From RZZS01 sp964491785 (GTDB lineage: Bacteria > Pseudomonadota > Alphaproteobacteria > Micavibrionales > Micavibrionaceae), in contig CAZBGS010000010.1 in assembly GCA_964491785.1 (NCBI GenBank), positions 1-43,033 of the forward strand: DNA of 43,033 nucleotides, given 5' to 3'. The notes beneath the pieces are model-generated. The model was not told where the DNA came from, ran no database searches, and was given only the letters and a program-made list of their open reading frames with translations. This document shows, piece after piece, positions 17,353 to 25,646 of the stretch (its first letter is position 1; each line of letters starts with the position of its first letter). The position numbers and the translations under genes were made by a program.

Positions 17353-18489
17353 TTACATATCAATCCCCGACAGCGTTTTGATTAATGGCTGTTTGATTTC
17401 TTTGGGAAGCCCCTCGATTTTTCCATCGCTGTTTACGTCCCGGAATTCCAGCTTCCCGGATTCCGGGTAATAGTCCGCATCGCAGATATCCTGAAGCCCT
17501 TTCTCCGGGTTCAATGGATTTTCTTCACCGTAAACAACATTGATACGGCTGACGGAAAAACCTTTTTTCTCTAATAATTCATCAAGATCATTATCTCTTT
17601 CAGCTCCATGCGCTGCGCCATGAACCACTATAGCCTTGCCTTCTGGATTTTTCGTACTGGCGATTCTGTCCGCAAGAATTTTGTCATTATCGACTCGGTA
17701 CTGCTGATCCAGACTTAATACCTTGAGTTTCATCTCTTCTATCTCACGTTCCCGGCGCCACTTCAGATCATAAAAATCGTCGAGAGAAACATTGACATCT
17801 TCCTGACTGAGCCTGCCTTCAAACTGACGGGACAATTTTTTATACGGATCAAAACCCGTTACACTGACCATGGTTTCCTGTATGTGGGGGTGCAGACAAA
17901 AAAAGTCGGCTATTACGTCAAGTTCCTCGAGGTCACTGTCTGTTAGTTCCAGTCCTTTATCCTTGAACGAACTAACGAGGTTCCTAACCAAACCAGCGAC
18001 TTCTTCATTGGGTGGTTCGACGCCATCTATCAACTTAAACAATTCTTTTTCCTGTTCTTCAGTGTTTTCTATCTGTGCAAAGTGAAGCCTGACCGGGGGA
18101 TCCAGTTTTGAGCCGGCTATAATCGCATCTGCCGTAACCTCAAGTTTTGTTCTAAGCACATCTCTGGAATAATGAACTGATGTGGTTCCCTCGAAATTAA
18201 TATCGATAAACTCTTCTCTTCCTATTTCCCCGCGCTCCAGTTTCCTGACATACGGATCAAGGCTTTCCAGCTTTTCAATATAAATATCCGTGACCCCTGC
18301 CTTTGAATACCGCAGCAACTTTTCGGGTGAAAGCAGATCGCTTTCCTTACTTGTGCTTTTTGCATGACTGGTATCGCTCAGAATCAATATATCCGAATTA
18401 CGAAGTACTGGCCCCGCAATGAATTCAAAGCCGTTTTCAATTGAATTCGGCCTTCCTGCTTTTAAAAATTCAGCAGACAAAAAACTCAT
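17353..18489 (-). CDS. Protein with EreA/ChaN/TraB-like features
   Basis: A 378-residue protein without a signal peptide. The start, after about 30 residues, reads as strand - SDTSHAKS - helix - GVTDIYIEKLE. The C-terminal part has NDKILADRIAS, then KAIVVHGAAHGAERDNDLDELLEKKGF (in pieces: KAIVVHGAAHG, DLDELLEKKGF). A His-containing loop after the first strand, a Glu at the end of the second strand, and a late strand-His-x-x-His before a helix form the layout of the erythromycin esterase/ChaN/TraB superfamily; this is fold-level inference. The middle (130-270) is an unrelated-looking helical insert. Its base composition is clearly more AT-rich than its neighbours, suggesting transfer or relaxed selection. 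Confidence 0.5.
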   Translation of the reverse strand: MSFLSAEFLKAGRPNSIENGFEFIAGPVLRNSDILILSDTSHAKSTSKESDLLSPEKLLRYSKAGVTDIYIEKLESLDPYVRKLERGEIGREEFIDINFEGTTSVHYSRDVLRTKLEVTADAIIAGSKLDPPVRLHFAQIENTEEQEKELFKLIDGVEPPNEEVAGLVRNLVSSFKDKGLELTDSDLEELDVIADFFCLHPHIQETMVSVTGFDPYKKLSRQFEGRLSQEDVNVSLDDFYDLKWRREREIEEMKLKVLSLDQQYRVDNDKILADRIASTKNPEGKAIVVHGAAHGAERDNDLDELLEKKGFSVSRINVVYGEENPLNPEKGLQDICDADYYPESGKLEFRDVNSDGKIEGLPKEIKQPLIKTLSGIDM

Positions 18490-18642
18490 GCCGTAATTAT
18501 AAACACTAAAACTTATGACAAAGTAAATTTTGTCAATTCTTAAACGCTCTGACGGCGTGTCCGCAGGGATTGACGGGAGACGGTTCAGCCTAATAGATCG
18601 ATGCTCTAACAGTTAATTATTCTTATTAACCTGTTTTGATAT

Positions 18643-18670
18643 TATAATCGCCACTTGCTGTGATGGAGGT
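18643..18670 (+). promoter_or_regulatory. -10 box and strong RBS for paralog 3 / sucA
   Basis: TATAAT at 18643-18648 is a perfect -10 box, with only a weak -35 (TTCTTA) 17 bp upstream. GGAGGT at 18665-18670 is a strong ribosome binding site six bases before a TTG start codon. This gives paralog 3 and sucA a transcription start of their own, independent of sucCD. Confidence 0.5.
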
Positions 18671-18675
18671 GGTTA

Positions 18676-19272
18676 TTGAACAAAATTGTTTATTCATTTT
18701 CCGACTTTAACCCTGAAGAGAAGGCTCTCCTTGTTTCCGTGCCTTTCCGGGTCGGCGTCTGGCTTAGCCATTGTGATCCGGATGGCGGGGATATTTCAGC
18801 TCTTAAGGAAAGCATTGCTCTGGAACATCTTCTAAATGTCATAGCCGGTAATTTTTGTGAATCGGCTTTTGTAATGGAGCTGATGGAAAAGACTCTTTCC
18901 GCCCGGAACCAGTGGCCGTCCTGGGAGAATGATGCCAAAACCGTTTTGCAGGATGTAACCCGCTCTATCGAAATTCTTGAGCACAGGATACGATCCGGGG
19001 ATCTGGCTTCTTACAAGGCATCGCTGATGGAAATTGCGCTCGCCGTGGCTATGGCTTATAACGAGGCGCTCGAAAACAAGCCTCTCGTCGACAAGCTGAA
19101 TGCCTGCGCCCGTTTGTGGTTCGAGAACACTATCGGTCAGATGAAGGGAAAAAGGACTTCCGGGGAATTCGGCCTTCATATGAATATCAGCGAAATCGAG
19201 GAGAGGGCGCTGAAAGAGCTGGCCGATGCCCTACATATAGATGCAGGTGAAGTTTCGGATAAATTTCATTAA
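18676..19272 (+). CDS. Unknown TCA-linked paralog 3
   Basis: A 198-residue member of the three-paralog family, closest in style to paralog 1. It shows PEEKALLVSVPFRVGVWLSHCD..GGD (about residues 13-39), NQWPSWE (Trp pair), SLMEIALAVAMAYNEAL (about 115-131) and ISEIEERALKELADAL near the C-terminus. It starts with TTG but has the strongest RBS of the three (GGAGGT). The gap to sucA is only 17 bp, so it should be co-transcribed with the E1 subunit of 2-oxoglutarate dehydrogenase. The function is unknown; a regulator or assembly factor of this enzyme complex is one possibility based on position alone. Confidence 0.75.
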   Translation: MNKIVYSFSDFNPEEKALLVSVPFRVGVWLSHCDPDGGDISALKESIALEHLLNVIAGNFCESAFVMELMEKTLSARNQWPSWENDAKTVLQDVTRSIEILEHRIRSGDLASYKASLMEIALAVAMAYNEALENKPLVDKLNACARLWFENTIGQMKGKRTSGEFGLHMNISEIEERALKELADALHIDAGEVSDKFH

Positions 19273-19289
19273 GACAATATGAGTAGCTG

Positions 19290-22133
19290 ATGAGCAAAAG
19301 ATCATTGACCGATTTCCCGGGCGGCGTGAATGCGGATTATCTCTCGCATCTATATTCGCTTTATCTCTCGTCCCCCGAAAAAGTCGATAGCAGCTGGAAA
19401 AGCTTTTTTGAGGATCTCGGCGAAGATGAAAGTTCTTTGTTAAAGGAGATCGGCGGAGCCAGCTGGACTCCGGAGGAAAACCGCAAAGACGTTACGTCTG
19501 CCATAGCAGGCGGCAGAACTGCTGCAAGCCCGCAGGAGGATAGCAGAAGCGCGGCGCTTGATTCGCTTCGCGCCCTGATGCTCATCCGTTCCTACCGCTT
19601 CCGCGGCCACATGATCGCAAATCTTGATCCGCTGGGACTGATGGAACATGAAAGGCAGCCGGAACTCGATCCTTCACATTTCGGCTTTGTCGGTGACGAT
19701 TTTGGCCGCCCGATCTTCATCAACGGCGCTCTCGGCCTGGAGACGGCGACGCTCGGAGAAATCCTCAGCGCTCTTCAGGAGGTGTATTGCAGCAGCATCG
19801 GCGTCGAATACATGCATATCGCCGATCTTGAGGAAAGGAAATGGATTCAGGCGCGGATCGAAAACACCCGCAACCGCACCGATTTTACGATCAACGGCAA
19901 ACGTGCGATCCTGCAAAGAATTACCGCAGCCGAGGTATTCGAGAACTTCCTGCACAAAAAATACCCAGGAACCAAGCGCTTCGGCATCGACGGCGGCGAA
20001 GTCCTGATCCCCGCGATCGAGCAGATCATGAAGCGCGGCGGCCAGCTCGGCCTGAAAGAAATAGTCATCGGCATGTCGCACAGAGGCAGGCTGAACGTCC
20101 TAACCAACGTCATGGGCAAGCCATTCACTGCCGTTTTCGCCGAATTCCAGGGGCAGGACAACCCGGAGGCCGTCCAGGGATCGGGCGACGTAAAATATCA
20201 TCTCGGCACTTCCAGCGACCGCGATTTCGACGGCAACACCGTCCATCTCTCCCTCACCGCCAATCCATCGCATCTTGAGTCGGTCAACCCGGTCGTCATC
20301 GGCAAGGTCAGGGCGAAACAGCTCCAGCGCCGGGATGAAAGCCGCAGGGAAGTCCTGCCGCTGCTGCTTCACGGGGACGCCGCCTTCGCGGGGCAGGGCA
20401 TAGCCGCCGAGACCCTGATGATCTCCGACCTGCCGGGATACCGGGTCGGCGGCACGATCCATATAGTCGTCAACAACCAGATCGGCTTCACCACTACCCC
20501 CAAACACGGCAGGTCTGGCCCGTACCCCACAGACGTCGCCAAAATGCTGGCCGCGCCGATCTTCCATGTCAACGGCGACGATCCCGAAGCCGTAATACAT
20601 ATCGCCCGTATCGCCACCGAATTCCGCCAGAAATTCGGCAAAGACGTGGTCATCGACATTTTCTGCTACCGCCGCTACGGCCACAACGAGGGGGATGAGC
20701 CGTCGTTCACCCAGCCGCTGATGTACCAGCGTATCAGCAGACAACCCACCACGCGCTCCCAGTACGCCAACCGCCTGCTTTCGGAAAAAGTGGCCACGGA
20801 AGAGGAGATTCAGGCCATGGCGGATGAAGTATACCGCCAGCTTGATGACGCCTACAACTCTACCGGAAGCTACAGGCCCAACGCTTCGGACAATTTCGGA
20901 GGGCGCTGGCAGGGGTTCAAAAGAGCTTATGGCGATGACTGGCGCGGCAATACCGCCATCACCGATGAACAGGCAAGCCGCATCGGCAAAGTTCTGACGA
21001 CCGTCCCCGAAGACTTCCATCTCCACCCCAAACTTGAAAAATTCATGGAATCCCGCCGGGAGATGTTCGAAACCGGGCAAGGCTTCGACTGGTCTGCCGC
21101 CGAGGCGCTGGCCTTCGGAAGCCTTATCGACGACGGTTTCGGAGTCCGCCTGTCAGGCCAGGATTGCGGCAGGGGAACATTCTCTCAGCGCCACGCCATT
21201 CTTCATGATCAGGAAGACGGCAGCAGATACCGCTCTCTTGAACATGTCCGCGACGACCAGCCTGTCTTCGAGGTGCATAACAGCCCGCTGTCGGAGGCCG
21301 CGGTTCTCGGCTTCGAATACGGATTCTCGCTCTCCGAGCCGAACACGCTGGTATTATGGGAGGCGCAGTTCGGCGACTTCGCCAACGTCGCCCAGGCGAT
21401 CATCGACCAGTATATCTCAAGCGCCGAGGCGAAATGGGCGCGCATGTCCGGCCTTGTAATGCTGCTGCCTCACGGCCAGGAGGGGCAGGGGCCGGAACAT
21501 TCGTCGGCGAGGCTGGAAAGATTTCTCCAGCTCTGCGGCGACGACAACTGGCAGATATGCAACTGCACAACTCCCGCGAACTATTTCCATGTCCTGCGGC
21601 GCCAGATGTGCCGCGACTTCCGCAAGCCTCTGGTGCTGATGACCCCCAAATCCCTGCTTCGCCACAAGCTTTGTGTCTCCGCGCTTTCCGATATGACTGG
21701 CAACTCCGGCTTCCATCGATATCTCGACGACGATGATGCCGCCCTGCTTGAACGCCCGGACAGGATCAGGCGAATAGTTTGCTGCTCCGGCAAGGTTTAT
21801 TACGACCTGCTTCAAGAGAGAAGGGCGCGCGATATCCGCGATATACTGCTTCTCCGGATAGAACAGCTCTACCCGTTCCCGATGAAGGCGGTATCGGAGA
21901 AACTCGCCCTCCATCCGGACGCCGAAATCGTTTGGTGCCAGGAAGAGCCGAGGAATCAGGGCGCCTGGTTCTATATGGGCCAGCGTTTCGAGGACTCGCT
22001 TGAGGCGATAGGCCACAAATACCGCCGCGCCCGCTATATCGGCCGCCCCGAAATGTCGGCCCCGGCCACGGGTTCTTACAAACGTTTTGTCGAGGAGCAG
22101 GCCGCCATAGTAAACGAGGCGCTGAGCTTGTAG
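19290..22133 (+). CDS. sucA: 2-oxoglutarate dehydrogenase E1 component
   Basis: A 947-residue thiamine-diphosphate enzyme that decarboxylates 2-oxoglutarate in the TCA cycle. The N-terminal E2-binding motif NADYLSHLYSLYLSSPEKV is followed by a variable Ala/Ser linker. IGMSHRGRLNVL, HGDAAFAGQGI and GHNEGDEPSFTQP are the ThDP/metal-site signatures. The C-terminal transketolase-like half includes LPHGQEGQGPEHSSARLERFLQ. It is full length. In most alphaproteobacteria sucB (E2) follows; here a DNA glycosylase gene follows, so E2 and E3 must be encoded elsewhere. Confidence 0.96.
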   Translation: MSKRSLTDFPGGVNADYLSHLYSLYLSSPEKVDSSWKSFFEDLGEDESSLLKEIGGASWTPEENRKDVTSAIAGGRTAASPQEDSRSAALDSLRALMLIRSYRFRGHMIANLDPLGLMEHERQPELDPSHFGFVGDDFGRPIFINGALGLETATLGEILSALQEVYCSSIGVEYMHIADLEERKWIQARIENTRNRTDFTINGKRAILQRITAAEVFENFLHKKYPGTKRFGIDGGEVLIPAIEQIMKRGGQLGLKEIVIGMSHRGRLNVLTNVMGKPFTAVFAEFQGQDNPEAVQGSGDVKYHLGTSSDRDFDGNTVHLSLTANPSHLESVNPVVIGKVRAKQLQRRDESRREVLPLLLHGDAAFAGQGIAAETLMISDLPGYRVGGTIHIVVNNQIGFTTTPKHGRSGPYPTDVAKMLAAPIFHVNGDDPEAVIHIARIATEFRQKFGKDVVIDIFCYRRYGHNEGDEPSFTQPLMYQRISRQPTTRSQYANRLLSEKVATEEEIQAMADEVYRQLDDAYNSTGSYRPNASDNFGGRWQGFKRAYGDDWRGNTAITDEQASRIGKVLTTVPEDFHLHPKLEKFMESRREMFETGQGFDWSAAEALAFGSLIDDGFGVRLSGQDCGRGTFSQRHAILHDQEDGSRYRSLEHVRDDQPVFEVHNSPLSEAAVLGFEYGFSLSEPNTLVLWEAQFGDFANVAQAIIDQYISSAEAKWARMSGLVMLLPHGQEGQGPEHSSARLERFLQLCGDDNWQICNCTTPANYFHVLRRQMCRDFRKPLVLMTPKSLLRHKLCVSALSDMTGNSGFHRYLDDDDAALLERPDRIRRIVCCSGKVYYDLLQERRARDIRDILLLRIEQLYPFPMKAVSEKLALHPDAEIVWCQEEPRNQGAWFYMGQRFEDSLEAIGHKYRRARYIGRPEMSAPATGSYKRFVEEQAAIVNEALSL

Positions 22134-22143
22134 CCGTTCATTG

Positions 22144-22791
22144 ATGCCGCAAGTGAAATATCTACACGAAGTAGATGAAATAGCTGAAGGAATAAGGTTT
22201 CTTCAGCGCAGCGACCCTGTATTCAGCCGCATTGCTCCCTATACCGGCCATCTCTGGCCGCGTTTCGATCCCGGCTTCCCCGGTCTGGTCAGGATAGTCC
22301 TGGGCCAGCAGGTTTCAATCAGGGCGGCGAGCGCCCTCTGGGAAAGGCTTGACCGCACGATAAATCCGCTAACCCCTGAAAACGTGCTGGCCGCAGAAGC
22401 GAGCCTGTTTCGGGAAGCAGGTCTTAGCCGCCAGAAATCATCATATATTATCGCCCTGGCTTCCTCGATCTCTGGCGGAAGCCTAGATCTCCAAGCGCTG
22501 CGCCTGCAGGACGATGCCGAAGTGATCGGCACGATTACCAAGCAGAAAGGCTTTGGCGTCTGGAGCGCGCAGATGTATCTGATGTTCGCTCTCGCCCGCC
22601 CGAACGTCTGGCCCGCCGGAGATCTGGGTATCCAGATCGGCCTTAGGAATTATTTTTCTTTGCAGGAAAAACCCGATGCCAAAGAAACCGAAACCATGCG
22701 CCAGAAGTTTGAACCTCATTGCACTGCGGCAAGTCTGCTTTTGTGGCACATGAATCTTTCCCTTAAAGAAAAAAGACAACCTTATGAGTAA
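22144..22791 (+). CDS. AlkA-like DNA-3-methyladenine glycosylase (HhH-GPD)
   Basis: A 215-residue HhH-GPD base-excision glycosylase, expected to remove alkylated purines. The family pattern LVRIVLGQQVSIRAA (48-62), the helix-hairpin-helix KQKGFGVWSAQMYLMFAL (133-150) and PAGDLGIQIGL with catalytic Asp160 are clear. It lacks the N-terminal domain of E. coli AlkA, which is common in shorter family members. The ATG at 22144 was preferred over the TTG one codon before it. It lies 10 bp after sucA and overlaps the next gene by eight bases. Confidence 0.88.
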   Translation: MPQVKYLHEVDEIAEGIRFLQRSDPVFSRIAPYTGHLWPRFDPGFPGLVRIVLGQQVSIRAASALWERLDRTINPLTPENVLAAEASLFREAGLSRQKSSYIIALASSISGGSLDLQALRLQDDAEVIGTITKQKGFGVWSAQMYLMFALARPNVWPAGDLGIQIGLRNYFSLQEKPDAKETETMRQKFEPHCTAASLLLWHMNLSLKEKRQPYE

Positions 22792-23296
22792 AAAGGCCCT
22801 TTTTATAATCGACGTTCAAAAAGGGTTTATGAACGCTCATACATTGCACTTGCCTGCCGCCGTTACGGCGCTCCAGCGCAATCCCTATTACGATACGGTA
22901 CTGGCTTCGCGCTTCATCAACAGTGCTGAATCGCCTTACATAAGATGGCTTGGCTGGGAACGGATGCAGTCCGGTGAAGAAACCTCTCTTGCTTTCAGAC
23001 CTGTGAACCACGCATTCATTATCGATAAGGGCGTCTATAACAGCATGAACCCCGTAATATTCAAAATGTTTGAGGATAGCCGGATCGAGGAAGTGCACCT
23101 GTGCGGATTGGACACAAACATGTGTGTTTTGATCACCGCATGCGCGATTTTTGATGACGGACGCTTCAGGCCCTACGTGCTGGCCGATGCCTGCGCCAGC
23201 CATTCAGGCCAGGAATATCACGATTGCGGCCTTAAACTGCTTGAAAAGGCGATAGGCAGGAAGCAGATAATCCTCTCGTCAATTTACAGCTCGTAG
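22784..23296 (+). CDS. Isochorismatase-family cysteine hydrolase
   Basis: A 170-residue cytoplasmic member of the isochorismatase-like hydrolases. The catalytic triad is complete: Asp10 (LFIIDVQKGF), Lys82 (FIIDKGVYNS) and Cys114 (CGLDTNMCVLITA). The family includes nicotinamidases, peroxyureidoacrylate hydrolases and others; the short length and the absence of the nicotinamidase metal-site His motif argue against PncA. The substrate is not predictable. It overlaps the glycosylase gene by eight bases and converges on nadK with a 13-bp gap. Confidence 0.85.
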   Translation: MSKKALFIIDVQKGFMNAHTLHLPAAVTALQRNPYYDTVLASRFINSAESPYIRWLGWERMQSGEETSLAFRPVNHAFIIDKGVYNSMNPVIFKMFEDSRIEEVHLCGLDTNMCVLITACAIFDDGRFRPYVLADACASHSGQEYHDCGLKLLEKAIGRKQIILSSIYSS

Positions 23297-23309
23297 GCTT
23301 CCTGAACGA

Positions 23310-24083
23310 CTACTCAGCCATGAACTGTTCCTTGAGGATGCGCTCCTCAAGGCTGTGGTCGGGATCGAACAGGAGGGTGCGCGAGACGCTTCTCGATTCG
23401 TGTACCTCGACGCGCGTAACATCCCTGATCTCGATAAAATCCGCCGCCGCGCCCACCGGCCTTTTTTTCGAGTCCAGCACACACATTTTGATAACGGAAT
23501 TATAGGGCAGCAGCGCCCCTCTCCATCTCCGCGGGCGGAACGGACTTATCGGCGTCATCGCCAGAACGTCGGTGGAAAGCGGAATGATCGGCCCGTGCGC
23601 CGACAGATTATAAGCGGTGCTGCCCGCAGGCGTGGATACGAGAATCCCGTCGCATATCAACTCACTCATCCTCTCGGTATCGTCCACAGTTATCGAGATC
23701 TTGGCGGCATAGCGTGACTCGCGGAAAAGCGAGACTTCGTTGAACGCCAGCGCCTCATGCTCGCTTCCGTCCTGGCAACAGGCCTTCATTTTCAGCGGAT
23801 GGATGATCACCGCCTGCGAAGCCGCCAGCCGCTCCGGCAAATCCTCTTCCCTGTACGGATTGAGCAAAAAGCCGACAGAGCCGCGATTCATCCCGTAAAC
23901 CGGCTTGTCCAGACCTATGGTCTCGTGAAGCGTCTCCAGCATCGTCCCGTCGCCGCCAAGCACGACGATGACATCGGCACTCTCCGGATCCGCCTGGCCA
24001 TATGCCTTGACCAGCCGGTCTCTGGCATGCTGCGCGTCGAAGGTATCCGCGGAGAAAAACGAAATTTTAACGGGAGCGTCCAT
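23310..24083 (-). CDS. nadK: NAD kinase
   Basis: A 257-residue ATP/NAD kinase that makes NADP. The core motif VVLGGDGTML (40-49) holds the catalytic Gly-Gly-Asp-Gly, NRGSVGFLLNP (69-79) follows, an Asn-Glu pair (FNEVSLFRES) supports NAD binding, and STPAGSTAYNLSAHGPI is the second signature. The length is typical for alphaproteobacteria. The gene is leftward and 27 bp downstream of pyrE, with which it probably shares a transcript. Confidence 0.94.
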   Translation of the reverse strand: MDAPVKISFFSADTFDAQHARDRLVKAYGQADPESADVIVVLGGDGTMLETLHETIGLDKPVYGMNRGSVGFLLNPYREEDLPERLAASQAVIIHPLKMKACCQDGSEHEALAFNEVSLFRESRYAAKISITVDDTERMSELICDGILVSTPAGSTAYNLSAHGPIIPLSTDVLAMTPISPFRPRRWRGALLPYNSVIKMCVLDSKKRPVGAAADFIEIRDVTRVEVHESRSVSRTLLFDPDHSLEERILKEQFMAE

Positions 24084-24110
24084 ATGCCTCGGGTTATCCT
24101 TATCCTATCA

Positions 24111-24791
24111 TTATCCTTGCCCCTCCTGGGCACTGATGTCCTGCCAGCTCTCGGGATTGTGCAAAAAGTCCTCCACCGCATCCAGCGTGTCGTCGTCGAA
24201 GCACGCCTTTTCCTGCGCGTAAGCCAGCACGTCCCACCACGTGGTAAGGGCGTGGAGCTGCACTCCAAGATCCTTCATATTCTTTTCGCTCTGCGGGAAA
24301 ATCCCGTAATGGAAGATCACGAAGCTGTGTTCCACCTTAGTCCCTGCCTGCCGCAGCGCGTCGATGAATACTTTCTTGCTGCCGCCATCCGTCTGCAGAT
24401 CCTCCACCAGAACCACCTTCGGAGAGACCCCGTCCGGTATATGTCCCTCGATCTGCGCCATTCTGCCGAATCCCTTGGGCTGCTTGCGTACGTAAAGCAT
24501 CGGCCTCGCAAGCCGGTCGGCGATGAACGCGGCGTAAGGAATTCCGGCAGTCTCTCCGCCCGCGACATAGTCCATGTTCTCTTCCCCGACTTCCCTGCGC
24601 AGCATGTCCGCGGCATAACGCATCAGATTGGCGCGCGGCGCCGGGAACGATATCAGCCTCCGGCAGTCGATATAAACCGGGCTTTTCCTCCCCGATGTGA
24701 GAGTGAAGGGGTTTTCCGCATTGAAAAGAACCGATTTGGTTTCAATCAGAATCCTGGCCGTTTCTCTCGCAACATTGCTTTCTTCCGTCAT
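24111..24791 (-). CDS. pyrE: Orotate phosphoribosyltransferase
   Basis: A 226-residue enzyme that joins orotate to PRPP in pyrimidine synthesis. Visible are FTLTSGRKSPVYIDCR (29-44), YVAGGETAGIPYAAFIA (75-91), KQPKGFG with the flexible-loop Lys residues (103-109) and the PRPP-binding motif VVLVEDLQTDGGSK (126-139). The motif has Gln-Thr-Asp in place of the usual Ile/Val-Ser/Thr-Thr, a known variation in alphaproteobacteria. GGAG lies five bases before the ATG. The C-terminal 30 residues are an acidic extension. Confidence 0.93.
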   Translation of the reverse strand: MTEESNVARETARILIETKSVLFNAENPFTLTSGRKSPVYIDCRRLISFPAPRANLMRYAADMLRREVGEENMDYVAGGETAGIPYAAFIADRLARPMLYVRKQPKGFGRMAQIEGHIPDGVSPKVVLVEDLQTDGGSKKVFIDALRQAGTKVEHSFVIFHYGIFPQSEKNMKDLGVQLHALTTWWDVLAYAQEKACFDDDTLDAVEDFLHNPESWQDISAQEGQG

Positions 24792-24839
24792 AAGCTCCAG
24801 CTTCCTTTTTTAAGGTTAGGGGGTTATCAATCGGCCGGA

Positions 24840-25496
24840 TTACTGGCTTACCCAGATTATCCTTGCCATCCATATTACTTCGCCAGCCGGCAGAGTAAGG
24901 TCTTCGTGCCCCGGGTTCAAGGATTTCAGTTCAACCTTCGCCGCGCTCTGGCGAATGAGTTCCTTGGCCATCACTTCGCCGTTCCTGCACTTGACAACCA
25001 CGCGGTCTCCCCGCCTGACATCGGTAACCGGACAGACGATAAGTATATCGCCCTCGCGGTAGGCCGGCTGCATCGAATCGCCGCTTACCTCCAGCGCGTA
25101 AAGGCAGGCGTCGGCCACCGGCCCCTGAACCGGAAAGTCTATCACTTCCCATCCCTGGCCGCTCGGATAGCCGTCCTCGTCGAAATAACCCTCGCGCCCG
25201 GCCTGCGCCAAACCGATGATAGGCATCCGGTTCCGGCACAGCGTCGAGACCTCCTCCTCCCCGGCCTCGTCCGCGGCCAGAGACATGAAGTCGGCCATGG
25301 TCGCGCCCGTCGCCGCCAGAATCTTGGCCAGACTCTCCGTCGACGGCCATCTCGGCTTCCCGTCCGGCCCGTGCCTCTTGCTTTTGTTGAATGCGGTGGG
25401 ATCGAGCCCGGCCCTCTTGGCCAGCCCCGATGGCGAGTAACCGTAAGCGTCCGCCAGACGATCAACGGCCCTCCATATGCTCTCATGCGATATCAT
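24840..25496 (-). CDS. S24-family (LexA/CI-type) transcriptional repressor
   Basis: A 218-residue repressor with an N-terminal helix-turn-helix (about residues 9-70, YGYSPSGLAKRAGLDPTAFN) and a C-terminal S24 autoprotease/dimerisation domain. The catalytic dyad is Ser141 (VSGDSMQP) and Lys178 (VMAKEL), and a candidate self-cleavage bond is Ala99-Gly100 (GLAQAGREGY). Such proteins can be inactivated through RecA-stimulated self-cleavage. It is transcribed away from the phage module, and a perfect dyad lies 26-52 bases upstream of its start, so autoregulation is likely. Relatives occur as ordinary chromosomal genes in alphaproteobacteria, so it need not belong to the phage module. No good RBS is visible. 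Confidence 0.88.
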   Translation of the reverse strand: MISHESIWRAVDRLADAYGYSPSGLAKRAGLDPTAFNKSKRHGPDGKPRWPSTESLAKILAATGATMADFMSLAADEAGEEEVSTLCRNRMPIIGLAQAGREGYFDEDGYPSGQGWEVIDFPVQGPVADACLYALEVSGDSMQPAYREGDILIVCPVTDVRRGDRVVVKCRNGEVMAKELIRQSAAKVELKSLNPGHEDLTLPAGEVIWMARIIWVSQ

Positions 25497-25521
25497 AGGA
25501 TTATATTCAAGAAAAAGGCCC

Positions 25522-25548
25522 GGTTAGTAAAGCCCGATTTTACTAACC
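25522..25548. promoter_or_regulatory. Perfect 10-bp dyad, probable operator of the S24 repressor
   Basis: GGTTAGTAAA and TTTACTAACC are exact reverse complements separated by seven bases. The dyad lies just upstream of the leftward repressor gene; a leftward -10-like TAAAAT falls inside one arm. No T-run follows it on either strand, which favours an operator over a terminator. I saw no second copy of this dyad in the window. Confidence 0.65.
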
Positions 25549-25600
25549 TTCTACTTTCGGGAGAGGGAAAATAAAATAGGAAAATCTTCCCATTTTTCCC

Positions 25601-25629
25601 TTGACATCGAAAACCAATCATAGCATAAA
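25601..25629 (+). promoter_or_regulatory. Promoter at the head of the phage module
   Basis: A perfect -35 box TTGACA (25601-25606), a 17-bp spacer and CATAAA (25624-25629, 4/6 of the -10 consensus). It points to the first small gene at 25662. The spacing and the perfect -35 make this one of the best sigma70-type promoters in the window. Confidence 0.6.
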
Positions 25630-25631
25630 GA

Positions 25632-25646
25632 GAACATAAGGTGAAC
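25632..25646. promoter_or_regulatory. LexA-type SOS box (GAAC-N7-GAAC)
   Basis: GAAC at 25632-25635 and GAAC at 25643-25646 are separated by exactly seven bases; read on the other strand it is GTTC-N7-GTTC. This is the direct-repeat operator form described for LexA in alphaproteobacteria. It begins two bases after the -10 box, where bound LexA would block initiation. A third, imperfect half-site (GAGC at 25654-25657) continues the 11-bp period. A site of this form is expected about once per 40 kb by chance, so its placement is the main support. Confidence 0.55.

Noticed and set aside
20100..21080. A 326-codon minus-strand frame inside sucA.
   Set aside because: Antisense to the conserved ThDP core of sucA; no independent support.
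25522..25548. The perfect dyad considered as a transcription terminator.
   Set aside because: No T-run follows it on either strand, and its place upstream of two divergent starts fits an operator better.
23757..25574. A 605-codon open frame on the plus strand.
   Set aside because: It is wholly antisense to nadK, pyrE and the S24 repressor, all strongly supported, and its translation is Arg/His/Leu-rich with no motif.
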